DNA from: Halobacillus naozhouensis
Lineage (GTDB): Bacteria > Bacillota > Bacilli > Bacillales > Halobacillaceae
Assembly (NCBI RefSeq): GCF_029714185.1
Contig: NZ_CP121671.1
Span: 1,426,001-1,490,000, forward strand
Direction: 5' to 3'
Length of the DNA: 64,000 nt
Both the position numbers and the translations under genes were made by a program. Shown here one piece after another: positions 15,455-23,806 of this stretch. Positions within the stretch are counted from its first letter, which is position 1, and every line of letters begins with the position of its first letter. The notes under the pieces are model-generated. The model was not told the origin of the DNA. It did no database searches and was given only the letters and a program-made list of their open reading frames with translations.

Positions 15455-16267
15455 TTATGAATATCTATTCTCGGTTTTAGGGTTAATAAGCTCATGTAGA
15501 TTTAATAGTTTTTTTTCTGCTTCTGTATCAAAAATAGAACAAATAACTATATAATTTCCTTCTAAACTATTTGTATATAAGATACCTTCTTCATCACAAA
15601 AAATATATCCACTAACCCTATCGCTGAATTTAAACTTTTCAATTTTGAAATTAGGCTTTTCATCATTTAAAAAAAATAATGTTTCGTCAAAACCTTCATT
15701 TGAAATTTCAAATGTTTCTCTTTTTCTTTTAGCAGCAGATAGTGGAAAGAATTGATAGATGCTCCATCTTTCAATACTATTAAAGCTCTTCAAGTAATTA
15801 TATATATCATATATGGCATTTTTATTTTGTTTAGTTAGTATAGTGTTTATTTTAAGTTTTGTATTTATGTTATTTTTATCTAAAGTCTTAAGAACGGAAT
15901 TAACCTTAGTAAAGAGTTTTTTTGATTTTCTGAATTCATTATATTCTTCACCAATGCTGTCAAGTGATATTCCTATTAAATCTACATACTTATCTATAAA
16001 ATCATGGTCATTTAATCTAATAGCTATTCCATTAGTATCTACTTGTGTAAAAAGATTATTTTCTTTCGCAAGTATACATGAATTTCTAAAACTCTTTTTA
16101 CTAAACGCATCACCACCTCCAAAGGTTATTACATCAAAATTTAGTAATATAGCCTTTTTTATTATCTCGTACGTTTTGTCCTGTATTTTTTTATGATGGA
16201 AATTCACATAACAAAAATCGCAAGAGAGATTGCAACTTTGATTATAAGTCATAATAAGCCTTCTCAT
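15455..16267 (-). CDS. Viperin-like radical SAM protein
   Basis: 270-aa radical-SAM enzyme without an SPASM extension. The [4Fe-4S] motif is CNLSCDFC (Cys12, 16, 19). A Gly-rich SAM motif FGGGDAF (about 49-55) replaces the common GGEP. KINTIL (139-144) and RWSIYQFFPL (167-176) match the positions of viperin's KINSVI and RWKVFQ motifs, and YIFCDEEG (221-228) resembles viperin's late DPEG segment. Prokaryotic viperins make chain-terminating ddh-nucleotides that block phage transcription. Whether this one does is inference, because the Gly motif differs. It overlaps the upstream two-TM gene by one nt, so the two form an operon. Markedly more AT-rich than the late phage genes. Confidence 0.75.
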   Translation of the reverse strand: MRRLIMTYNQSCNLSCDFCYVNFHHKKIQDKTYEIIKKAILLNFDVITFGGGDAFSKKSFRNSCILAKENNLFTQVDTNGIAIRLNDHDFIDKYVDLIGISLDSIGEEYNEFRKSKKLFTKVNSVLKTLDKNNINTKLKINTILTKQNKNAIYDIYNYLKSFNSIERWSIYQFFPLSAAKRKRETFEISNEGFDETLFFLNDEKPNFKIEKFKFSDRVSGYIFCDEEGILYTNSLEGNYIVICSIFDTEAEKKLLNLHELINPKTENRYS

Positions 16268-17037
16268 TATTTAATCACCTCTTTAAACGACAGTGCATAC
16301 TTCCAACAATTGTTAAAGTGGCTTTTGAGGATATTATAATTACGGTTATCACAGTTAAATTCAATAGCAATAAAATTATTTTCAATCCTGTCTGCAATCT
16401 TACCTAGATGATATGGATCATAAATCATGTATTTATCTGTAAAAAATAATGAACAATAAACTTGGTCAGTAAATTTTATTTCTAGATTTTCATATCTTTT
16501 CATTAATTTTATTATGTTTTCAATATCTAATTTTCGATCAGCCCCTTCAACGTTATTCATTTCATTTCTAATCGATTTATTATCGCAATAGGGATTTATT
16601 AATAATACACGAAAATGAATACCTTCATCTAACTTTTCTTTAATATTCTTCCAATGTCTATCAGTAGGAATATCTAAATAGGACTTACCAGTTTCAGCGA
16701 TTAAATGCATCTCATTTGATTTGTCTATGGCTTTGGCAGTCTCGGAATTCCTAACGCTTTTTGATTCGTTGTTATTCATAAAATATTGGTTTGTAATCCC
16801 GTGATTTTCGATTTGTTTAATTTTTTGCTCTCTTTTAGTTGCTTGTTTTATTATAGGATTATACTCTTTATGTTTAATAAAAATTTCCAAAGTTAGTATA
16901 ATAATTGCTACAACTAAAACCCACCAGTATAATTTTTCGCTTAATAGGATATTAATCAATACTACAGAGCAACTAAACAATATTACTTCCGATATTTTAT
17001 TAATTTTATAAAGGTTAATTATTCCTCTTTTATTCAT
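16267..17037 (-). CDS. Two-TM protein with PLD-like C-terminal region
   Basis: 256-aa protein. Two closely spaced membrane helices (about 15-33 and 36-55) are followed by a charged linker and a soluble domain (about 108-245). That domain has HWKNIKEKLDEGIHFRVLLI, then LEIKFTD, FFTDKYMIYDPYHLG (about 198-212) and NNFIAIEF, an arrangement seen in phospholipase-D-like/DUF5919-type domains. No HKD motif is evident, so catalysis is uncertain. The 2TM plus soluble layout recalls membrane effectors of anti-phage systems (inference). AGGAT precedes the ATG. Translationally coupled to the radical-SAM gene. Confidence 0.6.
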   Translation of the reverse strand: MNKRGIINLYKINKISEVILFSCSVVLINILLSEKLYWWVLVVAIIILTLEIFIKHKEYNPIIKQATKREQKIKQIENHGITNQYFMNNNESKSVRNSETAKAIDKSNEMHLIAETGKSYLDIPTDRHWKNIKEKLDEGIHFRVLLINPYCDNKSIRNEMNNVEGADRKLDIENIIKLMKRYENLEIKFTDQVYCSLFFTDKYMIYDPYHLGKIADRIENNFIAIEFNCDNRNYNILKSHFNNCWKYALSFKEVIK

Positions 17038-17143
17038 ATACTAATCCTCGCTTTAATTTCTTATAGATGAATTTATGCACAAATGGATACATTCTTTTAA
17101 AAATGTTTCAAAATACTAATTCGGAACTTTTGATATCCTTACA

Positions 17144-19036
17144 TTAATTATTAGATTCAATAAACGAATATATTCTTTGACAAAGTTCTTTGGACTCGTC
17201 TGATAGATCTTCAAAAGTATTAGTATGGTGTACAACTTTTTTACAGAAGTTAAGCTTGTCAGATACAGTACCAGATGAGGAGTTATATTTACCTTTCCTT
17301 TGTTTATCCTCTAAATTGTTTTCAATAAAAGACCCAAGATAAGCATTTTTATAGTCAGCATAGGAGAAGTCGGTTTTAAAATCTAAACCTTCAGGGCTTT
17401 TTCCTTCATAATCTGCTACAACTTTTAATAGGATATCTTTCGTTATCAGATTTTCAATTTCCCTGCAGCTCAAGCAAAAATAGTCATCGCCTAGAGCCTC
17501 ATTTAACTTCGCTTGTCTTTCATTTTTTCCCTCTCCATCTTGATCAGTTATTAAAAATATTTTTTTAGTGATCTCTTTAAAAGATATTGATTTAAAAGCC
17601 TTCTCCTTGGGAGTATCATCTTCATCTAAAAAGGACCAGTGAGTAATATTTCCTCCACTATATTCAATGAAAGAATAATGTTGATCCTCTCTGTAATATT
17701 TGGATATGTCACCTTGAAACAGATGCATTTGGTATAGTTTTAGGAAGTGACGTATATAGTATCTATCTGTAATCCCCTCAACCCAAATTGTGCAGTTAGA
17801 TAGGAATACTGAAGAATCTTTTACTCCTAACATTTCAAGTGTTGACGTCTCTTCGTTGTTTACATTCACAACATTGAATTTAGGAGTTTTCTCATTACTA
17901 CCGTCATCTTTTAACTCTTTATTAAATGTGTAAATTGATATTTGGTCAATGTCTAATGTTAAATCTAAAAAATGATTGGAGTGAGTTGTTAAAAAGTATT
18001 GATGAGGTGCAAGTTCATTACTCATAAAAGTTTCTAGAAGTGTTCTTTGCATTCCAGGATGAAGGAACATTTCAGGTTCTTCGATAAATAATAACAGGTT
18101 TTCATCTTTGTACTTAAATAAAGGGAAAGTCATAATTATGATTGATTGAATTCCGTCCCCCAGGTCATATATTGGCCTCTCATTCTCTGTACCTATTTTC
18201 ACATTAACAACATCCGAGTGAATTGAAGGAATCAAGCTAATATTTTCACCACTAAAGAATTTTTCACCTAGGAACTTTTCGAATTCTCTGATTAACTCTC
18301 TATCCCTCAAATTACCTAATAATAAATTTTTAATCTCCTTATATAAATTTAGTCCAGTAAAGACCTCAAAATTGGAATTATTTTTACTAAAATAATCGTT
18401 TATTGTACGTTCATGATATATATCTGATTCCTTACTTTCAAAATCCTCTTTGCTGAATCCACGTAGTCCTCTTAACGTTGGAATATAAACTCTGCTAAAC
18501 TGAAATTTATTTGGCGTATTTTGAGGTATTTCTGAAGAAAAATCTTCGAGGAGTTCTATGTATTTATCACCCAATTGTTTTATTTCTTCGTTGATAATAT
18601 CTGTATTGAGTGATGTGAAACCGCCTTTTGATGTAACACTTAAAGAACCCTGAATATTGTTTATTTCATTTAAAAAATCCTCAAAAGGGCGTATAAAGTC
18701 TTCCTTAGTCGTTAGAAATTCATTCTCGACTAATGATTGCTTTGATTTACTCAGAACTTCTCCATAATCTAAAATCCCTTTTGTAGTCATAATGCTCTCT
18801 AATTCTTCTTTAACTTCTCTTTTCAAATTACTTAGTTTCTCTAGATTTATGTTATTGGGTTTAAACATTATATCTTCAATAGAAACGATTCTCCGCATGA
18901 AATTACTTTTTCCAGAATTGTTACTTCCTACTAATATATTGACTTTCGATAAGTTACTAAATAAAAAGTCTTCACCAAACATATAATTTTCGAACTCTGG
19001 ACTATCTAATAATAGAGATTCTACAAAATATGACAT
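17144..19036 (-). CDS. OLD-family ATPase/TOPRIM endonuclease
   Basis: 630-aa overcoming-lysogenization-defect (OLD) family nuclease. An N-terminal ABC-type ATPase has Walker A GSNNSGKS (37-44), a signature-like LGDGIQS (about 292-298), Walker B LLLFIEEPE and the H-loop TTHS. The C-terminal TOPRIM domain has the metal ligands in WVEGITD (about 418-424) and TDQDGE (about 497-502). OLD nucleases include the Gabija GajA subunit; no UvrD-like GajB is adjacent, so this looks like a solitary class-1-type OLD. The start is the ATG preceded by GGTTGGTGAT; an in-frame TTG four codons earlier overlaps that site. AT-rich cargo gene, probably for defence. Confidence 0.85.
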   Translation of the reverse strand: MSYFVESLLLDSPEFENYMFGEDFLFSNLSKVNILVGSNNSGKSNFMRRIVSIEDIMFKPNNINLEKLSNLKREVKEELESIMTTKGILDYGEVLSKSKQSLVENEFLTTKEDFIRPFEDFLNEINNIQGSLSVTSKGGFTSLNTDIINEEIKQLGDKYIELLEDFSSEIPQNTPNKFQFSRVYIPTLRGLRGFSKEDFESKESDIYHERTINDYFSKNNSNFEVFTGLNLYKEIKNLLLGNLRDRELIREFEKFLGEKFFSGENISLIPSIHSDVVNVKIGTENERPIYDLGDGIQSIIIMTFPLFKYKDENLLLFIEEPEMFLHPGMQRTLLETFMSNELAPHQYFLTTHSNHFLDLTLDIDQISIYTFNKELKDDGSNEKTPKFNVVNVNNEETSTLEMLGVKDSSVFLSNCTIWVEGITDRYYIRHFLKLYQMHLFQGDISKYYREDQHYSFIEYSGGNITHWSFLDEDDTPKEKAFKSISFKEITKKIFLITDQDGEGKNERQAKLNEALGDDYFCLSCREIENLITKDILLKVVADYEGKSPEGLDFKTDFSYADYKNAYLGSFIENNLEDKQRKGKYNSSSGTVSDKLNFCKKVVHHTNTFEDLSDESKELCQRIYSFIESNN

Positions 19037-19093
19037 TATAATCACCAACCGATGTATTATTTTTTGTATGTAATGAAATGAATGATAATTAAC

Positions 19094-19127
19094 AAAAAAT
19101 AGCGCACAATAATGCGGGCTATTTTTT
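19094..19127. terminator. Bidirectional hairpin between cargo genes
   Basis: AAAAAATAGC/GCTATTTTTT arms around a partly paired CGCACAATAATGCG core, with A- and T-tracts on both sides. On the minus strand it ends the thermonuclease gene transcript before the OLD gene. Confidence 0.75.
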
Positions 19128-19191
19128 GTTTGAGTGATTAGTTTAATATCTAATATTGTAAGTATTTTTCGATTTCCTATTGAACAGAAGT

Positions 19192-21588
19192 CTATTTTAA
19201 GCTATCACACGCTATTCCATCAGTATCCCTATTTAGATCATGTGGATCAGAAGCGGGACCTCCAGCTGCCTCAAAGAATGCCTGAGCTGCAGCATGATTC
19301 CCGTTAAAATCACCACAATCACGGTCAGGACCAAAAGGATCAAACATTAAACCATTATTAGATGGTTCTTCAGGCTCTGACTGAGGTTCCGGTTCGGGCT
19401 CCGGCTCGGGTTCTGGTTCAGGAGCGGGCTCTTCTTTTTCTTCCTCGTAGTGATACCCGTGATCATGATCTTTGTGCGCGTATCCAGGAATAGACCAAAC
19501 ACCTGTACCTGAATCCATGGCTGGTTGTTGTGCTTCATGAAACTCATCAAGCATAGTGAGATCATTGTATAAGTATGCTGTTCGGGCTAGGCCTTTACTA
19601 AGAAGTTTCTCCTGAATTGTTTCTCCATCTATAAATACATAAGCGAGCAAGCGACCGTATTTATCTCTTTCTTCAGTTCCCACCTTTACTCTCACATCTT
19701 CTCCAGATAGAGTTTCTTCTACGAATTGTGATGCTTCAGGACCGAAGGGTTGAACTGGTTCGCTAGGGTGGACCGTTTCAGGAGTGTCTATAAGTAGTAA
19801 GCGGACATCTTCCGTTTTTCCATTCATATTAACTTCAATAGTGTCTCCATCTATGACTCGTGTGACTGTAGCGTTTGTGTCATTCTGCTTTTTCTCTTCT
19901 GCAGCAGCTTTAGCCTTAGCTTCTTCTTCAGCCTTTTCTTTTTCTGCTTGGGCTTTTTCCTCAGCTTCTTTGGTTCTTTCCTCTTCGTCTTTTTCTGATT
20001 CTTTACTAGAAGTATCTTCATTTGAATCGGTGTCAGTCATTACTTCTTCAGTAGTGTTTTCGGTTTCTTCACTGTTTTTAGAAGTATCATTGCTGTCACC
20101 AGACAGCGCATCTACGCTAGATCCAATTAATAAAAGATAAATTAAAACAGCAGTAACCATCTTCCATGCTTTCCCTGTTCTAAAGCCTACAACTTTTTGA
20201 TGCCATTTCCTCCCTAAGATATGAATCTCAACATCGCTCTTATCTTTTGCTGTATTTAAAACTTTTTTACTGTCGTTAACAATTTTATAGGTTACTCCAT
20301 TTAAAGTTAACAATGCAGTCATTGCCCTAAAATCTATGGAAGCTTTACTTACTTCTTTCCAATAGGTTTGTTTTAGTTTAATAATTTCATTGTTTTTGAA
20401 TTGATAAACAAAAATCCCAGATTGAGTAATAGCAATATATTGGGAGGTCTCGTTTGTTTTATATAACTCCCCCTCAACCATGTATAGAAAATCATCATGT
20501 TTACTATCCAACAAAGCTTTTACTATATTTTTCTTAGATGAACCTTTCGCTTTAAAATCAGGTTTTTGAGGGATAGATTTTTCATCAGTATTACCAACCT
20601 GAGGAGTACTCTGTTTAGTTGTGTTTTGAGAATATATTTCATTATTTTTCTTGAAAGATGTAAATATTATTTCTTTAAGTGATTCTTCATCATCATCCAA
20701 ATGGGCAAGTAAGCATCTGAAGCAGGAATATTCATCTAAGTAATGTTGGGGGAGTGATGGTCTAACTTGTTTCCAAGAGTAATTGAATTTTTCCTCCAAC
20801 TCATTTTCATTTAAATCTAAAATTTCCGTTAGTTGAATTAAACGATAGCTTTGGGGAGTGGCAAAGATTTCTTTTGGTTCTTCTATAAAACCATTGTGTA
20901 GGCCACTGGTACTTATAATGAATTCTTGTAAGTGGTAGTTAAGTGAATCCTGATAATTTTCTTCTTTACGTAATTGGTTTGCCATATTTCTAATTACATT
21001 AGCCAACAATCCAAATTTATTCTCTTTGAGAAATCTTTCTTTCGCTTGGGTATATAACCCCCATGATATTTCACTGTTAGTAGGTTTAGTTAAGCTCCTA
21101 TTCACAAAACGGATAGCACTAGCAGGATCATAAACACCATCCTTTGAAGAATTCTTGTGAGCAGGGATTATATAGTAATAATTATCAAGTAACTTCTCAC
21201 CTTTGTCTGTTAACTTCAACGAAGTTTCAGTAATACGGAGTTGAATAGCACTTAAGGGAACATCCTCTATAATACGTTCAATTAGTTCGGCTTTTTTTCC
21301 AGAAACTTTAAGGTTATGATCTTTTAGAATCTCTTTTAATTGAGTTACTTTAAGAGAAGGAAGGGACTCATATATAGAGGCATGTTCTAGGTGTTTTTCT
21401 CTAATCAATTTTTCTGCCGACTGTTCCGCATCTATCCCATACATATACTTAAAATACCCGGGGAAAGTTGCATCAATGCTTTTCCCAGTAATCCAATCTA
21501 GTAAAATAACTTCACCAGGGAGTAAACCACTCTCTAAAGGTTTCTTATAAATAACATCGATCTCATAACGAAATTCATCGTCTGACAA
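19192..21588 (-). CDS. SAP-TM-thermonuclease-Excalibur chimeric surface nuclease
   Basis: 798 aa in a rare domain order: a SAP DNA-binding motif (about 76-110); an unrecognised cytoplasmic region to about 475; one membrane helix (about 476-494); a Glu/Lys/Ala-rich stalk (about 500-570); a staphylococcal-nuclease (TNase) domain (about 573-702) keeping catalytic Arg596, Glu604 and Arg646; a Pro-Glu dipeptide stretch (about 721-741); and a C-terminal Excalibur domain with DRDCGDFNG and DLNRDTDGIACDS. The topology implies a nuclease outside the membrane and a DNA-binding domain inside. TTG start behind AAAGGATG. It could degrade incoming phage or plasmid DNA at the surface (inference). SPbeta of B. 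subtilis also carries a TNase, YokF. Confidence 0.85.
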   Translation of the reverse strand: MSDDEFRYEIDVIYKKPLESGLLPGEVILLDWITGKSIDATFPGYFKYMYGIDAEQSAEKLIREKHLEHASIYESLPSLKVTQLKEILKDHNLKVSGKKAELIERIIEDVPLSAIQLRITETSLKLTDKGEKLLDNYYYIIPAHKNSSKDGVYDPASAIRFVNRSLTKPTNSEISWGLYTQAKERFLKENKFGLLANVIRNMANQLRKEENYQDSLNYHLQEFIISTSGLHNGFIEEPKEIFATPQSYRLIQLTEILDLNENELEEKFNYSWKQVRPSLPQHYLDEYSCFRCLLAHLDDDEESLKEIIFTSFKKNNEIYSQNTTKQSTPQVGNTDEKSIPQKPDFKAKGSSKKNIVKALLDSKHDDFLYMVEGELYKTNETSQYIAITQSGIFVYQFKNNEIIKLKQTYWKEVSKASIDFRAMTALLTLNGVTYKIVNDSKKVLNTAKDKSDVEIHILGRKWHQKVVGFRTGKAWKMVTAVLIYLLLIGSSVDALSGDSNDTSKNSEETENTTEEVMTDTDSNEDTSSKESEKDEEERTKEAEEKAQAEKEKAEEEAKAKAAAEEKKQNDTNATVTRVIDGDTIEVNMNGKTEDVRLLLIDTPETVHPSEPVQPFGPEASQFVEETLSGEDVRVKVGTEERDKYGRLLAYVFIDGETIQEKLLSKGLARTAYLYNDLTMLDEFHEAQQPAMDSGTGVWSIPGYAHKDHDHGYHYEEEKEEPAPEPEPEPEPEPEPQSEPEEPSNNGLMFDPFGPDRDCGDFNGNHAAAQAFFEAAGGPASDPHDLNRDTDGIACDSLK

Positions 21589-21690
21589 TTAAATCATCCT
21601 TTCTCTAATTTGTTTTTAAGGTATACGGGTGGTTAAATTATCCTTAGTGACATTGTTCACACAAATAATACAATATTTTCCGAAGTAGGT

Positions 21691-21719
21691 AAAAAGAAAG
21701 CACGTCGTATAGACGTGCT
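21691..21719 (-). terminator. Terminator of the repressor gene
   Basis: AGCACGTC/GACGTGCT stem; on the minus strand followed by TTCTTTTT. It separates repressor from cargo transcription. Confidence 0.85.
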
Positions 21720-21722
21720 GTT

Positions 21723-22130
21723 CTATTTGTCTTGTTCCTCAAGTTCTTTAGATTTCTGAACTAAATATTGAAAATAGCTCTCTAACTCACGAATCTGCTC
21801 AGGACTCATTGATTTCCATTTTTCAATGTCAAAGAAAGACATATCGTCAATTTCATATTTATCTAATAGCCTGTTTATCTCTTGGATTGAGTCAAAATCT
21901 TTATTTTCATTAACTTCGTTATAGTGGTTGTCTGAGCGCCCCAATAAATAATCAGTAGTTACACCATAATAATCTGCTAACTTACTTAAAGTTTCATAAT
22001 CAGGATTTCTATTTCCACGTTCATAGGCTGTATAAGCAGGGCGGGAAATACCTAATAAGTCTGCTAGCTCTTGTTGAGTTTTGTTTTTACTTTTTCTTAA
22101 AGAAATTAAACGGTTCTTTAACAATAGCAA
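21723..22130 (-). CDS. cI-type prophage repressor (HTH XRE)
   Basis: 135-aa repressor with an N-terminal XRE helix-turn-helix (about 6-62; TQQELADLLGISRPAYTAYE) and a short acidic helical C-terminal region lacking a LexA-like peptidase domain. It therefore cannot self-cleave and should need the ImmA-type protease for induction, as ImmR does in ICEBs1. Starts at TTG 22130 or at the TTG two codons later; GGTGAGGTGAG precedes both. Divergent from the Cro-like gene across an operator array. Confidence 0.88.
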   Translation of the reverse strand: MLLLKNRLISLRKSKNKTQQELADLLGISRPAYTAYERGNRNPDYETLSKLADYYGVTTDYLLGRSDNHYNEVNENKDFDSIQEINRLLDKYEIDDMSFFDIEKWKSMSPEQIRELESYFQYLVQKSKELEEQDK

Positions 22131-22149
22131 CTCACCTCACCTATTTAAT

Positions 22150-22178
22150 ATTTTACAGTAACAATGCGTTACATTTAA
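22150..22178 (-). promoter_or_regulatory. Repressor promoter overlapping operator O1
   Basis: Minus-strand -35 TTAAAT (22178-22173), 17-nt spacer, -10 TAAAAT (22155-22150). The spacer holds the palindromic operator O1, which suggests autoregulation. Confidence 0.55.
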
Positions 22179-22268
22179 ACAAAAGTAACGAAAAGAAACA
22201 TTTTTTTACTTTGTCTGTTGACTATGTAACGAAATGAAACTATAATCATAAATGTAACGAAATGAAAC
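22158..22268. promoter_or_regulatory. Operator array O1-O4 of the genetic switch
   Basis: Four 15-bp sites: O1 GTAACAATGCGTTAC (22158-22172, perfect palindromic arms), O2 GTAACGAAAAGAAAC (22185-22199), O3 and O4 both GTAACGAAATGAAAC (22226-22240 and 22254-22268). The common form is GTAAC-N5-G(A/T)(A/T)AC. A fifth copy, GTAACAAATCGAAAC, lies at 22487-22501 in the 3' end of the Cro-like gene. Repressor and Cro-like protein are the expected ligands. Confidence 0.75.
22218..22246 (+). promoter_or_regulatory. Early lytic promoter PR
   Basis: TTGACT (22218-22223), exactly 17 nt, TATAAT (22241-22246). Operator O3 fills the spacer and O4 covers the start-site region, so repressor binding should block polymerase directly. 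Confidence 0.85.
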
Positions 22269-22296
22269 GAAAATTAGTTAAGGTGGTGAGATAATA

Positions 22297-22524
22297 TTGA
22301 GGAACTGGTTAAAGAAAATCAGGTTGAGTAAGAAAATGACTCAATATGATGTAGCTATGAATTCTGGAATACAGAGGTCATACTATACAATGATTGAATC
22401 AGGATCACGGACGCCAAGTGTAAACACCGCAAAACTAATTAGTAAAACACTTGGATTTGATTGGATTATTTTTTTTGAAGATAAATGTAACAAATCGAAA
22501 CATAGATCTAAGGAGGTGATCTAA
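22297..22524 (+). CDS. Cro-like HTH regulator
   Basis: 75-aa XRE-type HTH protein (MTQYDVAMNSGIQRSYYTMIE spans the DNA-reading region, about 14-34). TTG start behind AAGGTGGTGAG. First gene of the early operon, divergent from the repressor. Its last codons contain a fifth operator copy (22487-22501). Probably turns off repressor synthesis during lytic growth. Confidence 0.8.
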   Translation: MRNWLKKIRLSKKMTQYDVAMNSGIQRSYYTMIESGSRTPSVNTAKLISKTLGFDWIIFFEDKCNKSKHRSKEVI

Positions 22525-22713
22525 ATGGCAAGGCGCACAATGACCGTTAATGATGCAGCTGAATATTTAGGAGTATGCACTGACACGATCTACACCATGG
22601 TCAAACAAAAACAAATCCCCCATTTCCGTTTGCGTCGTCGCATTCTGTTCTCTCAGGAAACGATCGATGCATGGATCAGGGAGCAGGAGACCAATCAAAT
22701 AGAAGCAATGTAA
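22525..22713 (+). CDS. Excisionase-family HTH protein
   Basis: 62-aa winged-HTH (HTH_17, excisionase/MerR-like) protein: MTVNDAAEYLGVCTDTIY, then the wing region IPHFRLRRRILFS and a closing helix. Begins directly after the stop of the Cro-like gene with AAGGAGGTGAT. It could be an excisionase or a small regulator. Confidence 0.8.
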   Translation: MARRTMTVNDAAEYLGVCTDTIYTMVKQKQIPHFRLRRRILFSQETIDAWIREQETNQIEAM

Positions 22714-22776
22714 CTAAACTTTACCAATAACTAGGAACACATGACTAGATAAACCGTGGTACGAAAGGAGAAAGCA

Positions 22777-23289
22777 ATGACCATTAAAGATGAATTGGTC
22801 AAAGCAAGACACCGACAAGACTTTAAACAGCTAGAACTAGCCTTTGAATCCAATTATTCAAGAGAAACCATATCAAAAGTTGAGACAGGGGATCGAAAAT
22901 ATCAACCCGAAATGAGGAGGCCTTTTGCTGAATCGGTAGATGATCCGGAATTTTTCTTTCATACCTGGGAGGATGCAGCAGGGCATGTACACATTCCGTA
23001 CTTTGACGGTGATCACATTTATCAAGACCCCTTGGCCTTACATCACCTTGTTGATCAGGAAGCACAAGAAGCGATGGAGAAACTGGACCAAGTGAAATGG
23101 CATAAGCCACATTCTTCTCGTAGTGATGTAGAGAAAGAGGAAATAAAACGATTAATTTATGAGCTGCTGGATGCAGCTGCTTCTATGGTTAATCTTGTTG
23201 CTATCTTGTGTAGGGATTACGGGTTTTCTATGAAGGGTTTATTTAAAGATTGGATTATTACGTTGAAGGCGAGGCGCTATAAGAAATGA
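22777..23289 (+). CDS. HTH XRE early phage protein
   Basis: 170-aa protein with an N-terminal XRE-like HTH (about 3-55; LELAFESNYSRETISKVETG) and a C-terminal helical region of unknown role. Start at ATG MTIKDEL, seven nt after AAAGGAG; an upstream in-frame GTG precedes that site. It overlaps the next gene by four nt. Early regulator of undefined target. Confidence 0.65.
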   Translation: MTIKDELVKARHRQDFKQLELAFESNYSRETISKVETGDRKYQPEMRRPFAESVDDPEFFFHTWEDAAGHVHIPYFDGDHIYQDPLALHHLVDQEAQEAMEKLDQVKWHKPHSSRSDVEKEEIKRLIYELLDAAASMVNLVAILCRDYGFSMKGLFKDWIITLKARRYKK

Positions 23290-23600
23290 ATAATCTAAAC
23301 AATTACTTACCACAAGATGTTGGACAAGCAGCAAGGGAAACAAAATGCTTCTGGGATTTATCAGAGCAAGTGCAAAAAGCTTTTACTCAAGGTGATATTG
23401 ATACAGCCGTGACCCGAACAGTTGACTTGCTGAACACACTTAACAACCTGAAATACCTAAGAACTCGGAAGGCCGAGCAGGAAGAGAAAGAATACACCAA
23501 ACGCATGGCGCACTATCACAAGGTTGGCAAATTAGCGATCGAGCTAGAACAGCGAGGAATCACTTCAGCAGTCGTGAGGTGGGAAGATGCGGAACATTAA
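23286..23600 (+). CDS. Hypothetical early phage protein
   Basis: 104-aa soluble helical protein with a charged central region (RTRKAEQEEKEYTKRMAHY). ATGA overlap with the preceding gene implies translational coupling. No family recognised. Confidence 0.6.
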   Translation: MNNLNNYLPQDVGQAARETKCFWDLSEQVQKAFTQGDIDTAVTRTVDLLNTLNNLKYLRTRKAEQEEKEYTKRMAHYHKVGKLAIELEQRGITSAVVRWEDAEH

Positions 23601-23691
23601 TTGGTTAGATGTTACGTACATCCTTCTTTTTATAGCAAGCCTGGCATTTCTATACCACGCAATCATTTATGCAGGGGAGATATTGCTATGA
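23587..23691 (+). CDS. 34-aa membrane peptide
   Basis: Frame of 35 codons starting inside the 3' end of the previous gene and ending in ATGA: MRNINWLDV followed by one hydrophobic helix and a short GEILL end. The clean single-TM composition and coupling suggest a real phage microprotein. Function unknown. Confidence 0.5.
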   Translation: MRNINWLDVTYILLFIASLAFLYHAIIYAGEILL

Positions 23692-23709
23692 AAAAAGCAC
23701 ATAAAAAAA

Positions 23710-23736
23710 GCTACCAGGGCTGCAACCCATAGTAGC
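23710..23736. repeat. Hairpin with 5' A-tract (copy 1)
   Basis: AAAAAAAG followed by GCTAC..GGG..CCC..GTAGC. One member of a recurring prophage hairpin class also seen at 24495, 28964, 29319, 29946 and 30250. Confidence 0.5.
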
Positions 23737-23806
23737 ACTCTTGAACTAACTCCTAATATACCATGTATGTTTGGTCGCAGACAAGGTACTTATGGAGGTG
23801 ATCATT

